A stretch of 64,000 nt of DNA from Delphinus delphis (lineage: Eukaryota > Chordata > Mammalia > Artiodactyla > Delphinidae). The stretch spans positions 52,836,978 through 52,900,977 of the forward strand of contig NC_082684.1 in assembly GCF_949987515.2 (NCBI RefSeq). The letters are read 5' to 3'. The notes under the pieces are model-generated. The model did not search any database. It was not told the DNA's origin and worked only from the letters and a program-made list of their open reading frames with translations. Shown piece by piece: positions 1 to 10,973 of this stretch. Within the stretch, counting starts at the first letter, position 1, and the number at the start of each line of letters is the position of its first letter. Both the position numbers and the translations under genes were made by a program.

Positions 1-97
1 AACACCTTATGTTGAAATACTACTTTCCCCCATAGAGAATATGTTGATCACTCCAGCCAAAGGTAGTCAGTCTACTGAACTCCAATAGTTTTTTGTA

Positions 98-769
98 TGT
101 ACTCTCTCTTTTTTTTTTTACCAACCTTGCCTCTTTTTTTTTTAATAGATCTTTAAAATTGTAATTTTTAAAAGTGTAATTGCTTCACAATACTGTGTTA
201 GTTTCTGTTGTACACCAAAGTGAATCAGCCATATGCATACATATATTCCCATATCCCCTCCCTCTTGAGCCTCCCTCCCACCCTTCTTATCCCACCCCTC
301 TAGGTTGTCACAAAGCACCAAGCTGATCTCCCTGTGCTGTGCTGCTGCTTCCATTAGCTATCTATTTTACATTTGGTAGTGTATATATGTCGATGCTACT
401 CTCACTTCACCCCAGCTTTCCCCTTCCCCCTGTTATGTGTCCTCAAGTCCATTCTCTATGTCTACGTCTTTATTCCTGCCCAGCCACTAGGTTCATCAGT
501 ACCATTTTGGTTTTTTTTAGATTCCATATATATGCGTTAGCATATGGTATTTGTTTTTCTCTTTCTGACTTACTTCACTCTGTATGACAGACTCTAGGTC
601 CATCCACCTCGCTACAAATAACTCAATTTCGTTTCTTTTTATGGCTGAGTAATATTCCATTGTATATATGTGCCATTCATCTGTCATTGGACATTTAGGT
701 TGTTTCCATGTCCTGGCTATTGTAAATAGTGCTGCAATGAACATTGTGGTACATCTGTCTGTACTCTCT
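98..769 (-). mobile_element. 5'-truncated L1 LINE (3' end only) with target-site duplications
   Basis: The L1 body is about 108-759, read on the minus strand. It begins at the left with the T-run of the poly-A tail (109-119), followed by the 3'UTR and the last part of ORF2. A 75-codon minus-strand frame at 517-744 carries the L1 ORF2 C-terminal motif EYYSAIKRNEIELF. The TSD TGTACTCTCT is present at 98-107 and again at 760-769. Compared with the other L1 copies in this window, a short in-frame piece is missing just before the EYYSAIK motif. This is a dead 5'-truncated copy with no coding capacity. Confidence 0.93.
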
Positions 770-2219
770 TATTTTATTAGTTATTCATGCACGTGCCTAT
801 CTCTCCTGAAAGCTACGTGTTCAAAGATAATAGTACCTTTGACCTATTAATAATTTTCTCTCACTTCACTGAGAAGAGAGTGCTTTGTGTATCATTTCTA
901 CTCAATATTCATTCAATGAGTGCATGAGTAATGTGGTTATTGTTTTTCTAAACTTGGGTTCAAAAGAATGAAAAATAAGTAAACAAGACACATAGTGGAA
1001 GTATATAGAATAAATGAAGGTCTTGGCAGGGATTAAGAATTATTCAATGGATAAATGACTCTGAATTTGAATTATATTCCTTTATTAATTTTGTATTAAT
1101 ATCACAAGAGACTGCAATGCAATTTGAAATTTGGAGTTTAATTGAAGATAAGGGCAGGATTAGTCTGCACTTTGCAAATAATGGCAAAAATTCCTGGCAA
1201 AAATTCCTAGCACTTTTTTTTTTTACTAATATGGATTGTAATAACCTAGATAATTCACTTATATATGAGTTTATTCATTCAACACACACTTATTGTGTGC
1301 TTAATGACACAACAGGCATTATTCTAGGTCTGTAGATAAACCATGAAGAAAACAGATGCTATCCTTACTCTCCACCTCATCATATTATAACATGATATGA
1401 AATATAATGTGATATGATATGATACAATATGATGGAGGAGAGAGGAGAGGGGCACTGGAGATATTTATATGTATATCCCCATTTTTGCTGTGAATATTAT
1501 CAGAACCAGTGAGCAGTAGCAGTTTCCTAGCCTATAATTCAGTACTCAAAAATAATTTCCATGTCCAAAGAGTAATTTAGGAACTAACTATTAAAAAAAG
1601 AATTTTCAAAATGAAAATGTGAAAAGATGAATCATTAGCCAGTTAAAACACCAGTCTTACAAGAGTTTGTTTACATTTTTTTAAAGAGTAATTTGATCCT
1701 TAGCCTTCCTTAACTTTTAACCTCAGATGTATTTGATATTAATTTTATTATAGAGTAATCATTAGATATAATGTCACTCAGCTGTATGAAAGAGCATCAT
1801 AAAGTTGCCTTGTACACTAAGTTATTATGAAGATATTAGGGTTACACATTTTAACATCTTTTTTTTTTTTTTTTTTTAGTGCTAGGCTCTCTAAAGGATG
1901 AAAACCCTTATTTGGAAACAAAACCTAGAACTAAATATTCAAAAACTGGATGCAGGCCAACCACATTCCAAAAGAGAGTCACAGGTAGTGAAAAAGAAGA
2001 AGGTAAATAGGGCATTAAATGTCAGCACCACTCAGCCATTTTCTGGAAAGTGTGTATTGGTATTAGCAGCCAGAGAGGAACAAAATAAAGGTATAAGAAT
2101 CTAGGATAGGTTTGAGATAGTAGAGCATAGTGTAGTGGGAGGGTGGTGACAATTAATTTTGCTAATCATATTTTTTAACTAGGGCTGCTTTTTACTAAGC
2201 TGCATAAATGTGGCTTTAA
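770..2219. other. AT-rich non-coding stretch
   Basis: No coding frame or recognisable gene is visible. Contents are an ancient repeat-like piece around 1262-1370 (TTCATTCAACACACACTTATTG followed by TTCTAGG, resembling a common MIR/L2-age element of uncertain family), an imperfect ATATG-type low-complexity tract at about 1388-1433, and a T-run at 1859-1878. The open frames here are short and show no protein signature. Confidence 0.6.
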
Positions 2220-2450
2220 AAAAATGTATCTAGGGCTTCCCTGGTGGCGCAGTGGTTGAGAGTCCGCCTGCCAATGCAGGGGACACAGGTTCGTGCCCCG
2301 GTCCGGGAAGATCCCACGTGCCGCGGAGCGGCTGGGCCCGTGAGCCATGGCCGCTGAGCCTGCGCGTCTGGAGCCTGTGCTCCACAGCAGGAGAGGCCAC
2401 AACAGTGAGAGGCCCGCATACCGCAAAAAAAAAAAAAAAAAAGATATCTA
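2220..2450 (+). mobile_element. Cetacean CHR-type tRNA-derived SINE
   Basis: The body starts at 2233 (GGGCTTCCCTGGTGGCGCAG) and runs to a poly-A tail at 2425-2442. The tRNA-related head retains an A-box-like segment (TGGCGCAGTGG) and a B-box-like segment (GGTTCGTGCCC), the internal RNA polymerase III promoter of this family. The imperfect flanking duplication is AAAAATGTATCTA (2220-2232) against AAAAAGATATCTA (2438-2450). Apparent frames of 70-80 codons on both strands simply read through the GC-rich SINE body and are not genes. Confidence 0.95.
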
Positions 2451-3295
2451 AAGCATATTTTTCTCTTTGACCCATTAGTTTTTCCTGAAACTAATTTTAG
2501 ACATAGAACCCACCTGTCTACTATATTGATTATCAGTAAATTTTAAAACAGCTTTATATTTCATATATTTAAAAAGGAGTAAACAATCAACCTCTTCTCA
2601 CTGTAGCCCATGCTAAAATGTGGAGGAATGTCAGGCGGCTAAGTCGCTTTGCAGGATGAATTTGAATCTCTGTACTTTAGAAGGGGCTTATGTTTTTTGT
2701 TTTTTTCCCCCTGAAGCACCCAGGAATGTTCTTAATATAATAGCATATATTTAGAAGAGTGTCTTTGATATTTAATATTTTATACTGGATTTATAAAATA
2801 GTAAAATTTTTGCACAGTATTTGTAAAAACCTTTTTAAAAAGTGAGTTGTTACAGTGAGCTTATCAATACTATAAAAGGCATGAATTTGGGTATAAATCA
2901 TCATCATCAAACTAATGAATGGCATTTCTCCAGCTAGATTTCTTGGTTTTGCACTTTGGTTCTATACACAAGTCCAAACGTAGTTCTGGAAGCCAGCCTT
3001 AATTTCACCTGTATGTTCATGTTTAATCTCAAACATTGATTTTATACTTTTATTTTATTCTAAGAAAATCTTTCTTATGGACCTTTTTAATCACACCAAA
3101 TAAAGCAATATAATATGATTAACCCTATGTACCCATAGCTCATCTTTAATAATTATGAATAATTTTCTAATCTTATTTCATGTCTTCTCTCAACATACAG
3201 TTTTGCTAGATAATTTTAGTGGAAATCTCACATCATGCCATTTCACGTGCAAATACTTCACAATGTATTTCCAACTAATAAAAAAATGTATATGG
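2451..3295. other. AT-rich non-coding stretch
   Basis: No gene, RNA gene or clear repeat family is recognised. The sequence is AT-rich with several short poly-A and poly-T runs. Confidence 0.5.
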
Positions 3296-3648
3296 TGTAT
3301 TAATTTGCTAGGGCTGCTGTAACAGAGAACCACAGACTGGGTGACTTAAGGAAACAGAAATGTATTGTCTCACAGTTCTGGAAACTAGAAGTCTGAAATC
3401 TCTTCTGGCTTGGAGATGGTCATCCTCTCCCTGTGTCTCTTTACATCACATTCTATGTGTATGAGTCTCAGTGTCCAAATTTTCCCCTTTATGACAGTCA
3501 GTCGTATTGGATTAGGGCCCACACTAGTGACCTAATTTTAACTTGATTGCCTCTGTAAAGACTTTCTCCAACTAAGTTCACATTCGGCTGTATTGGGGAT
3601 TAGGGCCCTAACATGTCATTTTTGGGGGACAAAATTCAACCATGGTAA
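3296..3648 (-). mobile_element. MaLR (MLT1-type) solo LTR
   Basis: On the plus strand it opens with GTATTAATTTGCTAGGGCTG, passes through ACAGACTGGGTGACTTAAG, TCACAGTTCTGGAA and TTGGATTAGGGCCCACACTA, and ends near GGGGGACAAAATTCAACC. This order is the reverse complement of the MLT1 LTR family (ERVL-MaLR, non-autonomous retroviral-like elements). It is diverged, with no internal coding region beside it, so it is an old solo LTR. The subfamily is uncertain. Confidence 0.8.
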
Positions 3649-3679
3649 TTTATACTAGCAATGGTAATTTATACTAGCA
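3642..3679. repeat. 19-bp perfect tandem duplication
   Basis: ATGGTAATTTATACTAGCA occurs at 3642-3660 and immediately again at 3661-3679. It straddles the outer edge of the MLT1-type LTR, so it is either a local slippage duplication or an insertion-associated duplication. Confidence 0.9.
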
Positions 3680-3699
3680 AAATCCTTAATAGTATCTAA

Positions 3700-4700
3700 T
3701 ACCCAGTTCCTATTCAGGTTTCCCATCATTAACTCTAAAATATCTTTGTAGAGTTGATCTGTTCAAATCAAGAGCCAAACAATGTCCAAACATTACACTT
3801 ATTTGTGATGTATTTTTAATATTATAATGGACGCTATCTGTGCTCTTTTTTTGTAAATGTCATTGATTTACCAAGAAAGTGATTCATTTGTCCAGTAGAA
3901 TGTTACCCATTTTGGATTTGATTGACTCATTTCTCATGGTGTCTGTAACTTATTCTGCTATCACCTATTACATGTAAACTGGTAGTTATATCCAGAGGAT
4001 CTATCATGTTCAAGTTCAGATTTTTTGATATTATATCATGAAGCCCACTTTTAGTGATGCTAAAATTCATCAGTGGTTTCAGGGGTTGTTATCTTTATTT
4101 CTGCATTATAAATTCCCCATCAATATTTAATTTAGAAAAATTCACTGATGGTCATTACCTAGATCTGTTATTTATTAGGATTACAAAATAGCAATTTTCT
4201 AATTCTAAGTACACCTTTCATATTTTTAGCTGGAATCTTCAATAAAGAATTCTCTATTATGCAGGAAAACATGATAAATTCTTGATATTTTCCTTTTATT
4301 TACCAACTTTCATTATAATAAGCTGGTTCTAATAAACTTGAGTACACTTCGTTGGTTCTAGTAACGTTTCTTAGTGTCGTTTGAATATATGGAGTTTTAA
4401 ATATTTGATGTGTTTTGATCAATTGTAGTTATGATTCCTTTTGATGATGAAATTAGTCTATCTTTAACCAGTAGAATCCCTCTGGCTTGACTCTGGCAAC
4501 TTCCATCCTTCTCAGCACATGTCCCTGGCTCATCTTTTATATATCCTCCCCTCATCTGGAAATCAGCTATTTCTCCAAGAAGGTATGGTTCCTTTAATGG
4601 GAACTAGTATTCGGATAACACAAACTTGGTAGCAGATGTTGAATTTTGATTTTTAATGAAGTCTTATTTCATATATTCTGGATCAAATATCTAAGTTAGT
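3700..4700 (-). mobile_element. Probable decayed mammalian-wide L1 (L1M) 3' region
   Basis: Several segments resemble the antisense of old L1M 3' regions: a 'cattttggatttgattgactcatttc' type block near 3910, a 'gcaattttctaattctaagtacacctttcatatttttagctgg' type block near 4190, and a 'ctggcttgactctggcaacttcc' type block near 4480. No open frame remains. The assignment relies on remembered consensus similarity and its boundaries are approximate. Confidence 0.45.
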
Positions 4701-4792
4701 ATATATTCTCAGCTACCAGTTCTGATCTCTTTTAGTCTTAATTTTCTTACCTCAACAATAGAGTAGCAAAGACACCTAGTTACAATTGTAAT

Positions 4793-4846
4793 ACTATATA
4801 TAGATACATATACTTATATATATTACATATATATTATGTATACTAA
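4793..4846. repeat. AT-rich low-complexity tract
   Basis: A run of TATATA, TACATA and similar units without a strict period lies just upstream of the full-length L1 insertion site. Confidence 0.7.
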
Positions 4847-5288
4847 ATAATCTCAGTTGGGAAGAAATTTCTGTTACTGATTTAGGCCTTTTTTTTTTTT
4901 TTACATGTTCATTGGAGTATAATTGGTTTACAATGGTGTGTTAGTTTCTGCTTCATAACAAAGTGAATCAGTTATACATATACATATGTTCCGATATCTC
5001 TTCCCTCTTGCGTCTCCCTCCCTCCCACCCTCCCTATCCCACCCCTCTAGGTGGTCACAAAGCACCGAGCCGACCTCCCTGTGCTATGCGGCTGCTTCTC
5101 ACTAGCCATCCATTTTACATTTGGTAGTGTATATATGTCCATGCCACTCTCTCACTTTGTCACAGCTTACCCTTCCTGCACCCCATATCCTCAAGTCCAT
5201 TCTCTAGTAGGTCTGTGTCTTTATTCCTGTCTTACCCCTAGGTTCTTCATGACATTTTTACTTTTTTCTTAAATTCCATATATATGTG

Positions 5289-8200
5289 TTAGCATACGGT
5301 ATTTGTCTTACTCTTTCTGATTACCTCACTCTGTATGACAGACTCTAGGTCCATCCACCTCATTACAAATAGCTCAATTTCATTTCTTTCTATGGCTGAG
5401 TAATATTCCCTTGTATATATGTGCCATAACTTCTTTATACATTCATCTGCTGATGAACACTTAGGTTGTTTCCATCTCCGGGCTATTGTAAATAGAGCTG
5501 CAATGAACATTTTGGTACATGACTCTTTTTGAGTTATGGTTTTCTCAGGGTATATGCCCAGTAGTGGGATTGCTGGGTCATATGGTAGTTCTATATTTAG
5601 TTTTTTAAGGAACCTCCATACTGTTCTCCATAGTGGCTGTACCAATTCACATTCCCACCAGCAGTGCAAGAGTGTTCCCTTTTCTCCACACCCTCTCCAG
5701 CATTTATTGTTTCTAGATTTTTTGATGATGGCCATTCTGACTGGTGTGAGGTGATATCTCATTGTAGTTTTGATTTGCATTTCTCTAATGATTAATGAAG
5801 TTGAGCATTCTTTCATGTGTTTGTTGGCAGTCTGTATATCTTCTTTGGAGAAATGTCTATTTAGGTCTTCTGCCCATTTTTGGGATTTTTTGTTGTTGTT
5901 GTTATCGAGCTGCATGAGCAGCTTATAAATTTTGGAGATTAATCCTTTGTCAGTTGCTTCATTTGCAAATATTTTCTCCCATTGTGACAGTTGTCTTTTG
6001 GTCTCGTTTATGGTTTCCTTTGCTGTGCAAAAGCTTTTAAGTTTCATTAGGTCCCATTTGTTTACTTTTGTTTTTATTTCCATTTCTCTAGGAGGTGGGT
6101 CAAAAAGGATCTTGCTGTGATTTATGTCACAGAGTGTTCTGACTATATTTTCCTCTAAGAGTTTGATAGTTTCTGACCTTACATTTAGGTCTTTAATCCA
6201 TTTTGAGCTCATTTTTGCGTATGGTGTTAGGGAGTGATCCAATCTCATACTTTTACATGTACCTGTCCAGTTTTCCCAACACCACTTATTTAAAAGGCTT
6301 TCCTTTCTCCACTGTACATTCCTGCCTCCTTTATCAAAGATGAGATGACCATATGTGCGTGGGTTTATCTCATGGCTTTCTATCCTGTTCCATTGATCTG
6401 TCTTTCTGTTTTTGTGCGAGTACCATACTGTCTTGATTAATGTAGCTTTGTAGTATAGTCTGAAGTCAGGGAGCCTGATTCCTCCAGCTCCGTTTTTCCT
6501 TCTCAGGATTGCTTTGGCTATTTGGGGTCTTTTGTGTTTCCATACAAATTGTGAAAATTTTTGATCTAGTTCTGTGAAAAATGCCATTGGTAGTTTGATA
6601 GGGATTGCACTGAATCTGTAGATAGCTTTGGGAAGTAGAGTGATTTTCACAATGTTGATTCTTCCAATCCAAGAACATGGTATATTTCTCCATATATTTG
6701 TATCATCTTTAATTTCTTTCATCAGTGTCTTATAATTTTCTGCATACAGTTCTTTTGTCTCCCTAGGTAGGTTTATTCCTAGATAGTCTATTCTTTTTGT
6801 TGCAATGGTAAATGGGAGTGTTTTCTTGATTTCACTTTCAGATTTTTCATCATTAGTGTATAGGAATGCCAGAGATTTCTGTGCATTAATTTTGTATCCT
6901 GCTACTTTACCAAATTCATTGATTATCTCAAGTAGTTTTCTGGTAGCATCTTTACGATTCTCTATGTATAGTATCATGTCATCTGCAAACAGTGAAAGCT
7001 TTACTTCTTCTTTTCCAACTTGGATTCCTTTTATTTCCTTTTCTTCTCTGATTGCTGTGGCTAAAATTTCCAAAACTATGTTGAATAAGGGTGGTGAGAG
7101 TGGGCAACCTTGTCTTGTTCCTGATCTTAGTGGAAATGGTTTCAGTTTTTCACCATTGAGGATGATGTTGGCTGTGGATTTGTCATATATGGCCTTTATT
7201 ATGTTGAGGAAATTTCCTTCTATGCCTACTTTCTGCAGGGTTTTTATCATAAATGGGTGTTGAATTTTGTCGAAAGCTTTCCCTGCATCTATTGAGATGA
7301 TCATATGGTTTTTCTCCTTCAGTTTGTTAATATGGTGTATCACGTTGATTGATTAGCGTTTATTGAAGAATCCTTGCATTCTTGGAATAAACCCCACTTG
7401 ATCATGGTGTATGATCCTTTTAATGTGCTGTTTGATTCTGTTTGCTAGTATTTTGTGAAGGTTTTTGCATCTATGTTCATCAGTGATATTGGCCTGTAGT
7501 TTTCTTTCTTTGTGACATCCTTATATGGTTTTGGTATCAAGGTGATGGTGGCCTCGTAGAATGAGTTGGAGAATGTTCCTCCCTCTGCTATATTTTGGAA
7601 GAGTTTGAGAAGGGTAGGTGTTAGCTCTTCTCTAAAAGTTTGATAGAATTCGCCTGTGAAGCCGTCTGGTTCTGGGCTTTTGTTTGATGGAAGACTTTTA
7701 ATCACAGTTTCAATTTCAGTGCTTGTGATTGGTCTGTTTATATTTTCTATTTCTCCCTGGTTCGGTCTCAGAAGGTTGTGCTTTTCTAAGAATTTGTCCA
7801 TTTCTTCCAGGTTGTCCATTGTATTGGCATAGAGTTGCTTGTAGTAATCTCTCATGATCTTTTGTATTTCTGCAATGTCAGTTGTTACTTCTCCTTTTAC
7901 ATTTCTAATTCTATTGATTTGAGTCTTCTCCCTTTTCTTCTTGATGAGTCTGGCTAATGGTTTATCAATTTTGTTTATTCCTCAAAGATCCAGCTTTTAG
8001 TTTTATTGATCTTTGCTATCGTTTCCTTCATTTCTTTTTCATTTATTTCTGATCTGATTTTTATATTTCTTTCCTTCTGCTAACTTTGGGGTTTTTTTGT
8101 TCTTCTTTCTCTAATTGCTTTAGGTGCAAGGTTAGGTTGTTTATTCGAGATGTATCCTGTTTCTTAAGGTAGGATTTTATTGCTATAAACTTCCCTCTTA

Positions 8201-9078
8201 GAACTGCTTTTGCTGCATCCCATAGGTTTTGGGTCATCGTGTCTCCATTGTCATTTGTTTCTAGGTATTTTTTGATTTCCTCTTTGATTTCTTCAGTGAT
8301 CACTTCGTTATTAAGTAGTGTATTTTTTATCCTCCATGTGTTTGTATTTTTTACAGAACTTTTCCTGTAATTGATATCTAGTCTCATAACGTTGTGGTCA
8401 GAAAAGATACTTGATACAATTTTAATTTTCTTAAATTTACCAAGGCTTGATTTGTGACCCAAGATATGATCTATCATGGAGAATGTTCCATGAGCACTTG
8501 AGAAAAATGTGTATTCTGTTGTTTTTGGATGGAATGTCCTATAAATATCAATTAAGTCCGTCTTGTTTAATGTATAATTTAAAGCTTGTGTTTCCTTGTT
8601 TATTTTCATTTTGGATGATCTGTCCATTGGAGAAAGTGGGGTGTTAAAGTCCCCTACTATGAATGTGTTACCGTCGATTTCCCCTTTTATGGCTGTTAGT
8701 ATTTGCCTTATGTATTGAGATGCTCCTATGTTCGGTACATAAATTTTTGCAATTGTTATATCTTCTTCTTGGATTGATCCCTTGATCATTATGTAGTGTC
8801 CTTGTTTGTCTCTTCTAATAGTCTATTTTAAAGTCTATTTTGTCTGATATGAGAATTGCTATTCCAGCTTTCTTTTGGTTTCCATTTGCATGGAATATCA
8901 TTTTCCATCCCCTTACTTTCAGTCTGTATGTGTCTCTAGGTCTGGAGTGGGTCTCTTGTAAACAGCATATATATGGGTCTTGTTTTTGTATCCTTTCAGC
9001 CAATCTGTGTCTTTTGGTGGGAGCATTTAATCCATTTACATTTAAGGTAATTATCAATATGTATGTTCCTATTCCCAT
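5289..9078 (-). pseudogene. L1 ORF2 (endonuclease / reverse transcriptase), disrupted
   Basis: ORF2p nicks the target DNA and reverse transcribes L1 RNA in place. Four frame segments are visible. The first, 9078-8815, holds the AP-endonuclease start with LNVNGLNAP and LQETH. The second, 8789-8061, holds GDFNTPLS, SMIDHILG and SDHN. The third, 7855-7445, is the start of the RT domain, with LIPKPYKD and [11 protein letters not shown]. The fourth, 7343-5289, holds the catalytic FADD at segment residues 119-122, [10 protein letters not shown], and a C-terminal Cys-rich region ([18 protein letters not shown]). The segments lie in minus-strand frames 0, 2, 1 and 2 (coordinate modulo 3), so frameshifts occur near 8817, between 8061 and 7855, and near 7465. 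An in-frame TAA lies at 7355-7353 and a small deletion near 5321 alters the C-terminus. The span of about 1,260 codons is close to the usual ORF2p length. The fourth segment starts at GTG only because of the upstream stop. Confidence 0.96.
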
Positions 9079-9136
9079 TTTCTTAATTGTTTTGGGTTCG
9101 TTATTGTAGGTCTTTTCCTTCTCTTGTGCTTCTTGC

Positions 9137-10042
9137 CTAGAGAAGTTCCTTTAGCAGTTGTTGTAAAGCTGGTTTGGTGGTGCTGAACTCTCTCAGCTTT
9201 TGCTTGTCTGTAAAGGTTTTAATTTCTCCATCATATCTGAATGAGATCCTTGCTGTGTAGAGTAATCTTGGTTGCAGGTTTTTCTCCTTCATCACTTTAA
9301 ATATGTCCTGCCACTCCCTTCTGGCTTGCAGAGTCTCTGCTGAATCATCAGCTGTTAACCTTATGGGGATTCCCTTGTGTGTTATTTGTTGTTTTTCCCT
9401 TGCTGCTTTTAATATGTTTTCTTTGTATTTAATTTTTGACAGTTTGATTAATATGTGTCTTGGCATGTTTCTCCTTGGATTTATCCTGTATGGGACTCTC
9501 TGTGCTTCCTGGACTTGATTAACTATTTCCTTTCCCATATTAGGGAAGTTTTCAAGTATAATCTCTTCAAATATTTTCTCAGTCCCTTTCTTTCTCTCTT
9601 CTTCTGTAACCCCTATTATTCGAATGCTGGTGCATTTAATGTTGTCCCAGTGGTCTCTGAGACTGTCCTCAGTTCTTTTCATTATTTTTTCTTTATTTTG
9701 CTCTGCAGTAGTTATTTCCACTATTGTTTCTTCCAGGTCACTTATCTGTTCTTCTGCCTCAGTTATTCTGCTATTGATCCCATCTAGAGTATTTTTAATT
9801 TCATTTATTGTGTTGTTCATCGTTGCTTGTTTCATCTATAGTTCTTCTAGGTCCTTGTTAACTGTTTCTTGCATTTTGTCTGTTCTATTTCCAAGATTTT
9901 GGATCATCTTTACTATCATTATTCTGAATTCTTTTTCAGGTAGACTGCCTATTTCCTCTTCATTTGTTAGGTCTGGTGGGTTTTTATCTTGCTCCTTCAT
10001 CTGCTGTGTGTTTTTCTGTCTTCTCATTTTCTCAGTAGACAT
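9137..10042 (-). pseudogene. L1 ORF1 (RNA-binding protein) with one in-frame amber stop
   Basis: ORF1p is a trimeric RNA chaperone that coats L1 RNA. The likely start is the ATG at 10042-10040 (MSTEKMRRQKN); a second ATG lies five codons on. After 68 codons an in-frame TAG at 9838-9836 interrupts the frame. The same frame then continues for 232 codons to a TAG at 9139-9137. The downstream part has a coiled coil (INEIKNTLDGINSRITEAEEQ), the RRM region and the C-terminal domain (ETLQARREW). The total length, about 302 codons, is normal for a non-primate ORF1p. The frame is otherwise intact, so a single substitution disabled it. The part after the stop begins with ATG, so a truncated product is conceivable but unproven. 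Confidence 0.95.
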
Positions 10043-10958
10043 CAGGGCGAGCCTGCGGTGGCAGAGGCCAGTGTGACATTGCACCAGCCTGAGGCACGCC
10101 GTGCGTTCTCCTGGGGAACTTGTCCCTGGATCCTGGGTCTTTGGCAGTGGCAGGGCTGCACAGGCTCCCCGGAAGGGGGTTGTGGATAGTGACCTGTGCT
10201 CGCACACAGGCTTCTTGGTGGCGGCAGCAGCAGCCTTAGCATCTCATGCCCGTCTCTGGGGTCCACGCTGTTAGCCGCGGCTCATGCCCGTCTCTGGAGC
10301 TCCTTTAAGCAGCGCTCTTAATCCCCTCTCCTCGCGCACCAGGAAACAAAGAGGGAAGAAAAAGTCTCTCGCCTCTTCAGCATGTCCAGACTTTTCCCCA
10401 GACTCTCTCCTGGCTAGAGGTGGTGCACTAACTCCCTGCAGGCTGTGTTCACGCCGCCAACCCCAGTCCTCTCCCTGCGCTCCGACAGAAGCCCGAGCCT
10501 CAGCTCCCAGACCTGCCTGCCCTGGCGGGTGAGCAGACAAGCCTATCCGGCTGGCGAGTGCCGGTCGGCACCGATCCTCTGTGTGGGAATATCTGCGCTT
10601 TGCCCTCCGCACCCCTGTTGCTGTGCTCTCCTCCGTGGCTCCGAAGCTTTCCGCCTCTGCCACCCACAGTCTCCGCCAGTGGAGAGGCTTCCTAGTGTGT
10701 GGAAACCTTTCCTCCTTCACAGCTCCCTCCCACTGGTGCAGGTCCCGTCCCTATCCTTTTGTCTTTGTTTATTCTTTTTTTCTTTTGCCCTACCCAGGTA
10801 CGTGGGGACTTGCTTGCCTTTTGGGAGGTCTGAGGTCTTCTGCCTGCATTTAGTAGGTGTTCTTTAGGAGTTGTTCCACGGGTAGATGTATTTCTGATGT
10901 ATCTGTGGGCAGGAAGGTGATCTCCGTGTCTTACTCTTCTGCCATCTTCCCCGATCTC
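10043..10958 (-). promoter_or_regulatory. L1 5'UTR / internal promoter
   Basis: A CpG- and GC-rich block in otherwise AT-rich DNA lies between ORF1 and the 5' TSD. Its first bases on the minus strand, GAGATCGGGGAAGATGGCAG, include AAGATGGC at 10948-10941. This matches the YY1-binding core that sets the start of transcription in the human L1 5'UTR and sits at about nucleotide 11 of this element. The rest carries long non-ATG-poor frames on both strands, typical of GC-rich sequence. Promoter function is inferred from position. Confidence 0.8.
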
Positions 10959-10973
10959 CTGATTTAGGCCTTT

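Larger units (their letters stand above)
4877..10973 (-). mobile_element. Full-length L1 LINE (about 6.07 kb) with 15-bp TSDs
   Basis: A complete L1 on the minus strand. From its 5' end it has a GC-rich 5'UTR (about 10958-10043), ORF1 (10042-9137), a short inter-ORF spacer of about 58 nt, ORF2 (9078-5289), a 3'UTR and a poly-A tail (the T-run at 4889-4902). The TSD CTGATTTAGGCCTTT lies at 4877-4891 and 10959-10973, so both ends are original and the copy is not 5'-truncated. Both ORFs are disrupted, so it cannot supply its own proteins. The order of domains and the spacing match mammalian L1s. Good TSDs and few disruptions suggest a fairly recent but now inactive insertion. Confidence 0.97.

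Noticed and set aside
2175..2475. Overlapping frames on both strands encoding similar Arg/Pro/Gly-rich peptides, recurring at 14001-14290, 19299-19566, 23652-23969, 33135-33454, 54641-55072 and 58843-59207
   Set aside because: All are readings through copies of the same GC-rich SINE, not a protein family.
5536..10076. Plus-strand frames of 60-150 codons across the full-length L1 (for example 6805-7263 and 9624-10076)
   Set aside because: They are antisense shadows of L1 ORF1 and ORF2; hydrophobic content follows from the reverse complement of A-rich coding DNA.
10271..10720. 149-codon minus-strand frame in the L1 5'UTR
   Set aside because: GC-rich 5'UTR with few chance stops; it does not join ORF1 and has no known counterpart in L1.
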